Shown in pieces: positions 1 through 8,253 of a stretch of 64,000 nt of DNA (the stretch's first letter is position 1; every line of letters begins with the position of its first letter). Position numbers and translations under genes: made by a program. The stretch spans positions 248,001 to 312,000 of the forward strand of contig NZ_JACHDY010000006.1 of NCBI RefSeq assembly GCF_014201315.1, written 5' to 3'. A model generated the notes under the pieces. The model was not told where the DNA came from. It made no database searches and saw only the letters and a list, made by a program, of their open reading frames with translations. The DNA is from Edaphobacter lichenicola. Lineage in GTDB: Bacteria; Acidobacteriota; Terriglobia; Terriglobales; Acidobacteriaceae.

Positions 1-26
1 GCCAACTCCCGATGGAGGTTATTCAT
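1..26 (-). CDS. Encapsulin nanocompartment shell protein, first nine codons only
   Basis: Only the start is in the window: ATG at 26-24 reads M-N-N-L-H-R-E-L-A and then leaves at the left edge. This N-terminus matches the conserved beginning of family 1 encapsulins (linocin M18-like shell proteins), which self-assemble into an icosahedral protein compartment. The ATG overlaps the stop of the Dyp peroxidase by eight bases, so the two are translationally coupled. The peroxidase carries an encapsulin targeting peptide, which independently supports the call. With nine residues visible the identity rests on the N-terminus plus context; no shell-fold residues can be checked here. Confidence 0.75.
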
Positions 27-1092
27 GACGTTCTCCTCTAAGCGATCCTATCCCAAGTGAGGTGTCGCGCACAGAGGTTGGGGAAGGCGGATCAGATGCC
101 ACAGGTGGCGTGGCGATTGCTGGGGCGGCGGCAGGTTGTTCTTCGCCGACGTCCTCAAGAAACGTTGCCGAAGGCGCAAAAAACAGGCCTCCGGTCACGG
201 CTTTGCTGAAGTCCAGCAGTCGGTCGTAGTTTCCCGGCGGACGGCCAACGAACATATTCTCGAGCATCAGTTCGGTGATGCGGGGGGTGCGGCAGTAGGC
301 GATGAAGTAGGTGCCGAATTCACCGCGGCCGGGTTGACCAAAGGGCATGTTGTCCCTCAGGATCTTGACCTCCTTCCCATTCTCGACGACGACGGTTAGC
401 GCAGTATGGGCTGAGGGTGGTTTTGCGGTATCGCTGAGCTCGATACCCGATAGTTTCTTGCGGCCGATGATGAGCTCCTGCGCCTCGGTGGAGAGGGTAT
501 TCCATGCTTTCATATCGTGAAGATATTTCTGGACCAGGACGTAGCTTCCACCTGTAAAGAGAGCGTCTTCTTCGCCAACCAGGGCGGCACCAAGCGCAAC
601 AGAGCCTCTTGGATTTTCTGTGCCATCGACGAAGCCGATAAGATCGCGATCCTCGAAGTAACGAAAGCCTTGAACCTCGTCGGCTACCGAAACTGCGTCG
701 CCAATGCGCTCCATGATCTGTGTTGCCAACTCAAAGCAGATATCCATCCGGCCAGCACGGATGTGAAACAGAACATCGCCCGGGGTGGCGACGGCATGGC
801 GATTGCCACGGCGGAATTCCCGGAAGGGATGTAGCTCGGCCGGGCGGGGATCACCGAAGAGTCGATTCCAAACCTCCGATCCGAAAGCCGCGATACAGGT
901 GAGTCCGGCATCGATGTCGCGGAACTCCACCGCGCGAATCAGGCCAGCGAGGTCGCTGCAGAAGGAGCGAATTGTTGCACAACTTTCAGGCTCCGGCTTC
1001 ACGGTGAGGACAAGGAAGATCGCCGCACGCGTGAGTGGTGCGAGCACCGGCTGCGGAAGAGGAACGTGGTCAGGCGCGTTGAGAGTTGTCAT
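19..1092 (-). CDS. Dyp-type heme peroxidase, encapsulin cargo
   Basis: A 357-residue dye-decolorizing peroxidase that oxidises substrates with H2O2. It carries the family signature GFVDGTENP at residues 153-161, with distal Asp156. His229 in the segment PPSAHT is the likely proximal heme ligand, and Arg246 in RDNMPFG the distal arginine. After the catalytic domain (to about residue 315) comes an Ala/Pro-rich linker of some 25 residues. A C-terminal RDTSLGIGSLRG (about 342-353) fits the encapsulin cargo-loading consensus built around SLGIGSL. No signal peptide is seen, consistent with cytoplasmic encapsulation. The stop overlaps the encapsulin start. Known encapsulated Dyp proteins act in oxidative stress; that role here is inferred. 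Confidence 0.95.
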   Translation of the reverse strand: MTTLNAPDHVPLPQPVLAPLTRAAIFLVLTVKPEPESCATIRSFCSDLAGLIRAVEFRDIDAGLTCIAAFGSEVWNRLFGDPRPAELHPFREFRRGNRHAVATPGDVLFHIRAGRMDICFELATQIMERIGDAVSVADEVQGFRYFEDRDLIGFVDGTENPRGSVALGAALVGEEDALFTGGSYVLVQKYLHDMKAWNTLSTEAQELIIGRKKLSGIELSDTAKPPSAHTALTVVVENGKEVKILRDNMPFGQPGRGEFGTYFIAYCRTPRITELMLENMFVGRPPGNYDRLLDFSKAVTGGLFFAPSATFLEDVGEEQPAAAPAIATPPVASDPPSPTSVRDTSLGIGSLRGERHE

Positions 1093-1171
1093 CCGATCTG
1101 CCTCGATCTGCTGTGATTTTGTTTCATACTGTCCGTTCTCAATCCATGAAAAGCCAGAGCGAACCTGACTT

Positions 1172-1193
1172 TTTCGTTATCGATGATACGAAA
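1172..1193. promoter_or_regulatory. Inverted repeat upstream of the peroxidase-encapsulin pair
   Basis: TTTCGT and ACGAAA form six-base arms separated by ten bases, about 80 bp upstream of the peroxidase ATG. The position suits a regulator binding site for the peroxidase-encapsulin operon. No matching regulator is visible in the window and the arms are short, so this is only a candidate operator. Confidence 0.25.
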
Positions 1194-1272
1194 CGGTGAT
1201 GATCGGTTTGATAAAGTGTTTCTTCCAGAGCTACGGTATCACCGACAGCTCAGTGAAAAAGGTTAGGAGAGG

Positions 1273-2448
1273 TTACTTTGCAGGGCTGAGGCCAAGGGCG
1301 TCGAGGATTAGAGGGTCGGGTATGGTGGCTCCGTTCTTTTTAGTCACGACGCCGAAGTTGTCCTGATAGTCCCACATGGCCCAACCGATGTGATGCTTTT
1401 CGAGTGCGATACGCATGTCACGTAGCCAGTGCGCGCGCATTGCTTCATCAGCGAATGGACGATGCACGCCGAACTCGCCACAGTACACCGGCGCATGGTG
1501 CAGCTTCGACCAACGCTCGGCAAAGTCGATCGTGGCATCCACACGCTGCGCGTCCCATCGCGCCAGGCCATACTGCTTTACAAAGAGCTGGCCCGCTAAC
1601 GTGGGCTCCTGCTGCACGTTTTTTTCTACGTTTTCCGGCGTGGATGGGTACGGAACTCTGCGCAACGGTTGCACGGCAGGATCGGTCCAGGTCGCGCCCT
1701 GGTGGGTGAAGGCGAATGGCTCGTAGTCGTGGAAGGTATAGATGACGTTGTCATACGGAATTGGCTCGAGCAGCATCAAATCTTCCAGTCCCGACCACTT
1801 CGCTCCGCTTGCGATGATCGTATGCTGCGGTGCCACTGCGCGGATCTGGCCGGCAACGAAGCTCTCGATCCCCTGCCACCGATGCGTATCGGACTGCTCA
1901 GGCTCGTTCATGATCTCAAAGAAGACAAGGTTCGGATCCATGGAGCCGAAGTGCTTTGCAACGCTCTGCCAGAGCATGCCGAAGCGCCCCACTGGTTCGG
2001 TCCCTTGGAGAAGTTGCTGCTTGTAGCGGCTCTCCGGATGTAGATCGATGATTACCGCCAACTTCTGTTCGAGTGCCACCTGCACGACATGGTCCAGCTC
2101 CGCCATGAACGGCGCAGCCTGGGGGAGGTTACGCTGCCAGTCAAGCAGCGGCTTTGCGTCGATGCTGATTCGGATATGGTCAAACCCCAGCTTCCTGATC
2201 AGAACGATATCGTCGGTCGTCGTAAAACTCCGTAGACGTTGGACCGTGTAGTTGTCGGGCGACTGCGCGAACCACCGACTGGTATTGATGCCGTGGCTCA
2301 GATGCTGCATGCGTGTTATGGCTACGTTCGCGACTTCCTGTGCCGACACGGCAGCTGAAGATAAGGACGCCCCCGCGCTTGCAATCGCAAGATAGAGAAA
2401 CACCTTACGATGCGCCGAAGCTAACCCTACTTGTATCTGCTCAATCAA
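1273..2448 (-). CDS. Secreted glycoside hydrolase family 5 (cellulase-like)
   Basis: A TIM-barrel GH5 enzyme that should cleave beta-glycosidic bonds with retention. The general acid lies in the motif FFEIMNEP (Glu near residue 182 of this model). The nucleophile lies in VYCGEFGVH (Glu near 325), followed by the conserved WAMWDYQDNFG close to the C-terminus. The frame has no ATG ahead of the catalytic domain. I prefer the TTG at 2448 because a GGGGAG lies upstream and it leaves a good signal peptide ending near AAVSAQ; a TTG at 2493 is possible. Substrate cannot be fixed: endoglucanase, mannanase or related activities all fit. It stands alone, 180 bp from the peroxidase gene on the same strand. 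Confidence 0.85.
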   Translation of the reverse strand: MIEQIQVGLASAHRKVFLYLAIASAGASLSSAAVSAQEVANVAITRMQHLSHGINTSRWFAQSPDNYTVQRLRSFTTTDDIVLIRKLGFDHIRISIDAKPLLDWQRNLPQAAPFMAELDHVVQVALEQKLAVIIDLHPESRYKQQLLQGTEPVGRFGMLWQSVAKHFGSMDPNLVFFEIMNEPEQSDTHRWQGIESFVAGQIRAVAPQHTIIASGAKWSGLEDLMLLEPIPYDNVIYTFHDYEPFAFTHQGATWTDPAVQPLRRVPYPSTPENVEKNVQQEPTLAGQLFVKQYGLARWDAQRVDATIDFAERWSKLHHAPVYCGEFGVHRPFADEAMRAHWLRDMRIALEKHHIGWAMWDYQDNFGVVTKKNGATIPDPLILDALGLSPAK

Positions 2449-2713
2449 CTTTCGTTCAGGCTCCCCGATCAGTCTAGTGCAAAGGGGCGACAATTATTGT
2501 AGCTACGTGCCTAGCAACAGCTACCTCTGCTTTGGTCGTAAAGAACAGCGTTCGCCTGTCGAAATGAACTCGGGCGCAGCATGACGCCTATCCAAAATTT
2601 CAGCCTGTTCCGATCATCGGCAACACTCTTTCGGCGGTTAGCTGTTTCGGGGACTACAATTGCGCCCTCCCCAGGAACAGGCAATTCAAAGTCAAGTAAA
2701 GAGGAGATCTATC

Positions 2714-3112
2714 ATGATTGGACAACAAATAGGCGAAACAAAGGGCAAGAGGCTTGTCAGACGGGTGCTTTCCATCGATCCGCCAACCGCAGAAGTGTCA
2801 TTCGAAGATAGCGGCCAGATGCTCGGTGTTCCCACCACCGGCATGGGGAGCTATACGTCGATCGTCCGTGCGGACGGCTCCATCTATGGTCAGGGCCAAG
2901 GGCTCAGCATGACGCAGGATGGTGAGGCTATCACCTGGACGGGAACTGGCCTGGGAAAATTTGGGCCAAGTGGCTCCGTCAGCTACCGCGGTATGTTGTT
3001 CTTCCAGACGACATCGCAGAAGCTCGCGCAGATCAACAATAGCTGCGGGGCCTTTGAATACGATGTCGACGCCTCCGGCAACACAACCTCCAAAGTCTGG
3101 GAGTGGAAGTAG
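2714..3112 (+). CDS. Conserved protein of unknown function
   Basis: A 132-residue protein. The ATG at 2714 is chosen because AAAGAGGAG lies at 2698-2706; a longer reading from 2660 lacks such a site. It begins MIGQQIGETKGKRLVRRVL, has no signal peptide or membrane segment, and is rich in Gly, Ser and Thr with alternating hydrophobic residues, suggesting a small beta-barrel. It ends in the charged tail SKVWEWK. I recall similar short proteins in soil bacteria without a known role. It is convergent with the GMC oxidoreductase operon and divergent from the GH5 gene, so context gives no clear hint. Confidence 0.7.
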   Translation: MIGQQIGETKGKRLVRRVLSIDPPTAEVSFEDSGQMLGVPTTGMGSYTSIVRADGSIYGQGQGLSMTQDGEAITWTGTGLGKFGPSGSVSYRGMLFFQTTSQKLAQINNSCGAFEYDVDASGNTTSKVWEWK

Positions 3113-3314
3113 GGGCGTAGAGGGTGCGGGTCAGGATTTATTTTGATCCTGGCCTCAACCTCGCCAGCCCGCGAGTGGAAGGTCGGATTAGCACACACAG
3201 ATGCGCTTGTGTGGATCTGTTGATCCAGAGGCTCAGTTCGAAGATGGCAGAAACGCGTTAAGTCCGACGGAAACCCCGCAACTGCATTTCGCGAAAAGCG
3301 CGATGTGTCTCCTT

Positions 3315-4886
3315 CTAAATATTTCGCGTGCTCATCTCGCCGGCGAGATACTCTGAGGCTCGCATCGAGAGTGCCAGGATCGTCATCGTCGGGTTCTGCC
3401 AACCGGCACTCACAAAGCTCGCTCCATCGACAACGAATAGATTCCTATGATCGTGGCTTTGGCACCACTTATTCAGCACGCTCTTCTTCGGATCATCGCC
3501 CATGCGACAGGTTCCGACTTCATGGATACTGTACCCCGGCGGATTGGGAACGACATTCTTCGAGAGCACTTCGAATCCAGCCGCATCCGCCACCGAGCAG
3601 CCAACTTCGACCGCATCCTTCGCCATGTTGAACTCGTTGTCGGTGTACCTGGTCTCGATACGAAGCACGGGAATACCCCATGCGTCCACCTTCTCCTTAT
3701 CGATGCGGACGTGGTTCTCATAACGCCCGAGCACCTCCCCCATCACTGTGATGTAGAAAGCACTGCCGTTGTATTCGTGCAGCTTCTGCTGCAGCTCCGC
3801 GCCATACGCCGCGAAGTTGCGCGGGTCGACCCCACCCATGCGGCTGGTTATATTCAACGCGTAGCCGCGCAAGAACTTGTCATACTTCGTTGTAATGTTG
3901 CGGAAGCGCGGCACGATTGCTGAGCCACCCATCAACTGTTCTGTTGCCTTGCCATTGCGCGCCTCAGGCACGGAGCAGGTGACGCCCGGTCCGTAAATCT
4001 GGTCCATCAGGTAGTGCCCCATAACGCCGCTCGAGTTGCCGAGATTTGAGTTCAACAGCAGGCGCGTGCTCTCAAGCGTTCCCGTGGCCAACACAACTAC
4101 GCGAGCCTTAACATGCATCTCCCGGCGCGAGAGCCGATCGATGAAGTAGCACCCATTCGGTTGGCCGGTATTCTTATCGACCGTAATCTGCCGCACTACC
4201 GCATTGGCGATTGAGGTCAGCTTGCCGGTTCGCTCTGCATCCGGCAGCAGAAGATTCACCGAGCTCGCCAGGCCATCGCGGCCTTGCGCCCGGCGTTGCT
4301 TGCAGACCGGCATGTTGTACGCCTGCGAAGCCTTGATGAACCGCTGCATCGACTCCGACCACGCATCGTCGACAGGAACGAAGTTGCCATTTGGCATCTG
4401 CGGGGGGCCATCCTGCGCGCCCGCCACCTGGAAGATCTCTTCCACGCGCGAATAGTACGGTGACAGGTCAGCGAGGCCGATAGGCCAGTCTTCGCCAAAG
4501 CCATCATGCGACTTGCCCTTGAACTCGTAGTCGCTCAACCGGAACGACTGGCGCGACCAGAAGAGCGACCGCCCGCCAAACAACCGCACCCGCACCCAGT
4601 TGTACGGATTCGCGGGATCGAATGTGTATGGAACCTCCTCCTCGTCCACCCAGACGTTCGCGTTGAACTCGTTCGCCTGGAAGACATGCTCCAGCCGCCC
4701 CGGTGGTTTGAAGCCGCGATACGGAAGATCGTACGCGGGCTTGCGCTGTGCATCTCTGGCTACGTCGGCCACCGGGCCCGCGTTTAACATCAGGCATCGA
4801 ATGCCCTTCTCCGTCAGGATCTTGGCAGCCATGCCGCCAGAGTGCCCCGACCCGATAATTAGTACATCGAAGTTTGTGACTGTCAT
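3315..4886 (-). CDS. GMC-family FAD oxidoreductase (gluconate 2-dehydrogenase large-subunit type)
   Basis: A 523-residue flavoprotein that should oxidise an alcohol or sugar hydroxyl. The N-terminal Rossmann motif is [11 protein letters not shown] (about residues 9-19). The C-terminal domain has the family motifs HEVGTCRMG and [11 protein letters not shown], which carry the catalytic His/Asn pair of this branch. It has no signal peptide. In the related gluconate and sugar dehydrogenases the flavoprotein is exported by piggy-backing on the Tat signal of subunit 3, and that subunit is coded 25 bp upstream on the same strand. No cytochrome c subunit is seen nearby, so the electron acceptor is unknown. 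Confidence 0.92.
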   Translation of the reverse strand: MTVTNFDVLIIGSGHSGGMAAKILTEKGIRCLMLNAGPVADVARDAQRKPAYDLPYRGFKPPGRLEHVFQANEFNANVWVDEEEVPYTFDPANPYNWVRVRLFGGRSLFWSRQSFRLSDYEFKGKSHDGFGEDWPIGLADLSPYYSRVEEIFQVAGAQDGPPQMPNGNFVPVDDAWSESMQRFIKASQAYNMPVCKQRRAQGRDGLASSVNLLLPDAERTGKLTSIANAVVRQITVDKNTGQPNGCYFIDRLSRREMHVKARVVVLATGTLESTRLLLNSNLGNSSGVMGHYLMDQIYGPGVTCSVPEARNGKATEQLMGGSAIVPRFRNITTKYDKFLRGYALNITSRMGGVDPRNFAAYGAELQQKLHEYNGSAFYITVMGEVLGRYENHVRIDKEKVDAWGIPVLRIETRYTDNEFNMAKDAVEVGCSVADAAGFEVLSKNVVPNPPGYSIHEVGTCRMGDDPKKSVLNKWCQSHDHRNLFVVDGASFVSAGWQNPTMTILALSMRASEYLAGEMSTRNI

Positions 4887-4911
4887 TGTCTTTGTCTGGA
4901 GTTACTCACTT

Positions 4912-5625
4912 CTAACGCGGGTAGGAAGGCATCGTGTGCGCGGCTTTGGGAACAGCCATCACGTGCGGAGGGAGGTGCGTGGAAGTTGCGCCCAGGCCGG
5001 CCATATCCGGCTCGATCGGAGACCAGTAAAGTCCTCCCGTCACCCAGTCTTGCCCGGCTGCCGCGCTAACGTCGTCCCAGGCCTTCGAGTTCATAGTCGC
5101 AGTTCGGATGTCTTCGTGTGCGATGTTGATGAAGTCCGCGTGCAGTTCGGTCGGTGGATGGTCCGTCATCCAGGTGCGCAGCCAGGGCTTGATGAGCGCA
5201 TCTGCCTGAGTCGCATTCAGCTGAGCGAACGGCAGCTTGTACCTGGTCTTTGCTTCTGCGTCGAGCCAGTCCAGGCCACCGCTGTATACCTGCTTGCGGG
5301 CTTCGGAGGAGCTACCGATCAGGAAGTCGAGGAACATGGGTGTCCCTGCCTGGAGCGCGCCGGGCTTGTCGCCGAGCGGTGGGAGCAGTAAGTCACATAG
5401 CCGCGTGAATGTTGCAAGTTGAGCAGGAGTAAAAAAGTTCGCCTCGATCTCCGCAATCCCTTCGGCAGTTTCAGTGACAGGTAGTGGTGTCTTGGGATTC
5501 AGCCCCAGTGACCACGGTACCGGAGCTGGGGGTGGCGGGTCAGGATTCGCTGTCTGCTGAGCAAGCAGTGCCTTCGGTAGAAGTCCTGCCGAGATGACAG
5601 CGCGCACGAATTCACGACGCAACAT
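4912..5625 (-). CDS. Gluconate 2-dehydrogenase subunit 3 family protein, Tat-exported
   Basis: A 237-residue protein. The ATG at 5625 is preceded by GAAGGAGAC and opens with MLRREFVRAVISAGLLPKAL, a twin-arginine signal peptide; an upstream extension to 5757 is rejected. The body matches the subunit 3 family, which escorts and anchors the flavin subunit in periplasmic gluconate- and sugar-dehydrogenase complexes. The gene lies immediately before the GMC subunit, the usual order. Together they should oxidise a sugar or sugar acid in the periplasm. Linkage to the kinase and permease upstream (254 bp gap) suggests use of the same sugar. Confidence 0.85.
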   Translation of the reverse strand: MLRREFVRAVISAGLLPKALLAQQTANPDPPPPAPVPWSLGLNPKTPLPVTETAEGIAEIEANFFTPAQLATFTRLCDLLLPPLGDKPGALQAGTPMFLDFLIGSSSEARKQVYSGGLDWLDAEAKTRYKLPFAQLNATQADALIKPWLRTWMTDHPPTELHADFINIAHEDIRTATMNSKAWDDVSAAAGQDWVTGGLYWSPIEPDMAGLGATSTHLPPHVMAVPKAAHTMPSYPR

Positions 5626-5879
5626 AGAGTCTCCTTCTGCTGGCAAAAGATTACACTCACCTTCTTCCGTCGTCCAACTCGCGCAGCAGCAGCTGTGATT
5701 TTCAGTGAATGCAACGCGTAACGGAAGCGTCAGGCGAGGTGGAAAGGGTGATCTCATCTGACGAGACAGGGAGACTATGCTTGCCTGGCAGATCGTGACA
5801 ATAGCTGACGCTGTTTTGTTGCATCCGACTTTCGCCTAAGACACTTCAACATTCATCTGCTATTGCGATCGTCCGTCTT

Positions 5880-6836
5880 TCATCGTGAAACGATCTCCGT
5901 CGCAACGCCGAGGCCCTCAAGAAATTGTTGCATGCGATGTGGCGCGGAAAACGCCTGGGTCCCTCCGATTGCTGTTGTGGAGTAGGCCCCGCACGCATTG
6001 CCCAGCGCAAGGCAGTCTCTTACTCCGGTGCCGTGGACGAACGCGTGTAGAAACCCGGCGTTAAAGCTGTCTCCGGCGCCTATGACATCGACGAGCTCGG
6101 TGAGATGCCCGGGGGCTTCGTAACGTAATCCTCGATGGCTAACCAAGGCACCTGCGGCTCCACGTTTAATGACCAGCATAGGGATCATCTCGGACAGCTT
6201 GTCAATCGCGTCTTCCAGATTGGACTCATTCGCCAATCGGCAGGCCTCTCGTTCGTTGGGCATCAGAATATCGAGATGGGCGAGGGTCTCTGCGATGGGA
6301 CCCTCCCATGAGTTCTCTGGATCGTCATTGGTATCGAGCGAGGTAGTCAGGCCAGCCTGGCGCATTGTGGCCAGAAGCTTCGGCACATCGTCGCGCAGTC
6401 CGCGTTGGAGGAAGAACGAGGACAGGTGAAAGTGTCTACCGGAGGCAAGATAGTCGAGGTCGAGATCCTCATAGCGGAGTCCTGAGATTGTGCCGGGATA
6501 GGTGAGAGCCCGGCGGTTGTGTTCATGCTGCAGCAGCACGGTCACGCCCGTGCCGATGCCCGGTTTCGGCGAGACGGCACGCGATAGGTCGACGCCCGCC
6601 TGCAGAAGAGCCTTAAGGCAAAGATCCGTGAAGGGATCGGCACCAAGCTGCGGGATGAAACCGGTGCGACTGCCCAGGGTGGCGAGGTTGTGCGCAGTAA
6701 TAGCGGAGGAACCGCCTAGTGTCAGAGCCATGCTGGTGGCGAGAAGTTCTCGCTCGACGGGAAGCTCTTCAGGCAAACCGTACATCAGCAAGTCCATTGT
6801 GATCTCGCCGGCCAAGGTTATATCGAACTGTGCCAA
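5880..6836 (-). CDS. PfkB-family carbohydrate kinase
   Basis: A 318-residue ribokinase-fold kinase that should phosphorylate a sugar or sugar acid with ATP in the cytoplasm. The C-terminal signature DVIGAGDSFNAGF includes the anion hole GAG and catalytic Asp256; the MPNE motif is near residues 192-195. The start is TTG with GGGAGG four bases upstream. The substrate cannot be read from the sequence; 2-keto-3-deoxygluconate, fructose, ribose and aminosugar kinases all share this fold. It follows the permease gene by 46 bp, so uptake and phosphorylation appear co-expressed. Confidence 0.9.
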   Translation of the reverse strand: MAQFDITLAGEITMDLLMYGLPEELPVERELLATSMALTLGGSSAITAHNLATLGSRTGFIPQLGADPFTDLCLKALLQAGVDLSRAVSPKPGIGTGVTVLLQHEHNRRALTYPGTISGLRYEDLDLDYLASGRHFHLSSFFLQRGLRDDVPKLLATMRQAGLTTSLDTNDDPENSWEGPIAETLAHLDILMPNEREACRLANESNLEDAIDKLSEMIPMLVIKRGAAGALVSHRGLRYEAPGHLTELVDVIGAGDSFNAGFLHAFVHGTGVRDCLALGNACGAYSTTAIGGTQAFSAPHRMQQFLEGLGVATEIVSR

Positions 6837-6882
6837 CTTGCCTCCCAGCTATTTCGTCTTGCCGAATTTGAGATCCGATCTC

Positions 6883-8238
6883 TCATGAGCGTGTGCGAAG
6901 CTGCGTGCCTCCGCTCATCTGATGTCTGCGAAGTAGCCATAAAGCGATACCCAGCGTAGCCCAGACGGTTCCCGTCCATCGCGCCGTCACGCCGAGATTG
7001 AGCCACAAAAAGAAGCACACCAGGAAACCGGAGAGAGAGAGCACAATGGGGAACAATGGGTTGGTGCCATCGGCACGATAGGCGCGATAGGCTAGTACCG
7101 CGGATGCGACGTTCACACCCATGAAGGCCAGGAGAGCGCCGTAGTTCAGCAGTTCGGTTCCTAGTTGGTAGCTCATGGCGACCGCGCCTACCAGGACGAT
7201 CGCGCCGATCAGCAGGACGTTGTTCTGTGGGATGCGACGGATCGGATTGAGCGCACCGAAGAACCTGCGCGGCAAAGCTCCGTCTTGCCCCATTGCGAAC
7301 AAGAGCCGTGCCGCTCCTAATTGTGACGCCATGCCGGAACCGATGGTTGCGATCAGTAGCGCACCGTTCATCAAAGCGAATAGGAAGGGGCCTCCGGCGC
7401 GCTGCGCGATTGCTACATAGGCGGTGTCAAGATCAGGGAAGGCGACGCCGCGTGGCCACACCAGTTGTGCCAGATAGACCTCGATGGATGCGAGAACACC
7501 GGTGATGAGGCAGGTGAGAATGATTGCGCGCGGAATAGTCCGGCCCGGATCGTGCGCCTCATCGCTCAGGGTCGAGATGCCGTCGAAGCCAATGTAGGTG
7601 AGCACCGCGATCGAGGTGCCACGAAAGACGGCGTGAGCAGAGAAGGTGCTTCTATCGTAGACAGGGTTCGTATAGAACGCGACGGATGACGTATGCAGAT
7701 GGAAGATGTAGCGCACGGCGGCGACCACGAAAAGAATGATCACAACGCCTAACCCCGCTGCAACAGCAGTGTTGATACGCGCCGAGGTTTCGACGCCTCG
7801 CAGGTTGAGGATGGTGAAAAGTCCAGCGAAGAAAAGCACCCAGAGGATGTAAGGAACTTCGGGAATGAAGTTGATTGCGGCTTTACTGCTCCAGATCGTG
7901 CAGATCAAAGGGTTGAGAATGTAATCCATGGCCATGCACCAGCCGGTCATATAGCCGAGAGCCGGATGCAACTCTTCGCCCACGTAGGTGAATGCAGAAC
8001 CGCCCTTGGGATAGGCGCGCGCCATGCGGCCGTAGCTGTATGCGGTAAACAGCATCGCGATCAGCGCGAACAGAATAGCCATCACTACGTGACCGCGCGA
8101 CTCCTGGTAGATGACACCAAAGACCGGCATCGGTGCAGTCGGTTGAATCAGGATGATGCCGTAGAGGATGAGGTCGCGATAGCGCAGACTGCGTTTCAGC
8201 GTAACCGCCTGTCCATCGTGGTGCAGCTCAGTTGGCAT
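6883..8238 (-). CDS. APC-superfamily permease
   Basis: A 451-residue inner-membrane protein with about twelve hydrophobic segments and the amino-acid/polyamine/organocation features: PTAPMPVFGV in helix 1, a YPKGGSAFTYVG loop, and GFDGISTLSDEA in the central region. It should import an amino acid, amine or related small solute by symport. It lies 15 bp after the GH2 glycosidase and 46 bp before the sugar kinase. If the operon degrades aminosugar polymers, an amine-bearing product is a plausible substrate, but this is inference. Confidence 0.9.
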   Translation of the reverse strand: MPTELHHDGQAVTLKRSLRYRDLILYGIILIQPTAPMPVFGVIYQESRGHVVMAILFALIAMLFTAYSYGRMARAYPKGGSAFTYVGEELHPALGYMTGWCMAMDYILNPLICTIWSSKAAINFIPEVPYILWVLFFAGLFTILNLRGVETSARINTAVAAGLGVVIILFVVAAVRYIFHLHTSSVAFYTNPVYDRSTFSAHAVFRGTSIAVLTYIGFDGISTLSDEAHDPGRTIPRAIILTCLITGVLASIEVYLAQLVWPRGVAFPDLDTAYVAIAQRAGGPFLFALMNGALLIATIGSGMASQLGAARLLFAMGQDGALPRRFFGALNPIRRIPQNNVLLIGAIVLVGAVAMSYQLGTELLNYGALLAFMGVNVASAVLAYRAYRADGTNPLFPIVLSLSGFLVCFFLWLNLGVTARWTGTVWATLGIALWLLRRHQMSGGTQLRTRS

Positions 8239-8253
8239 CGTGCTCTTTACCTT

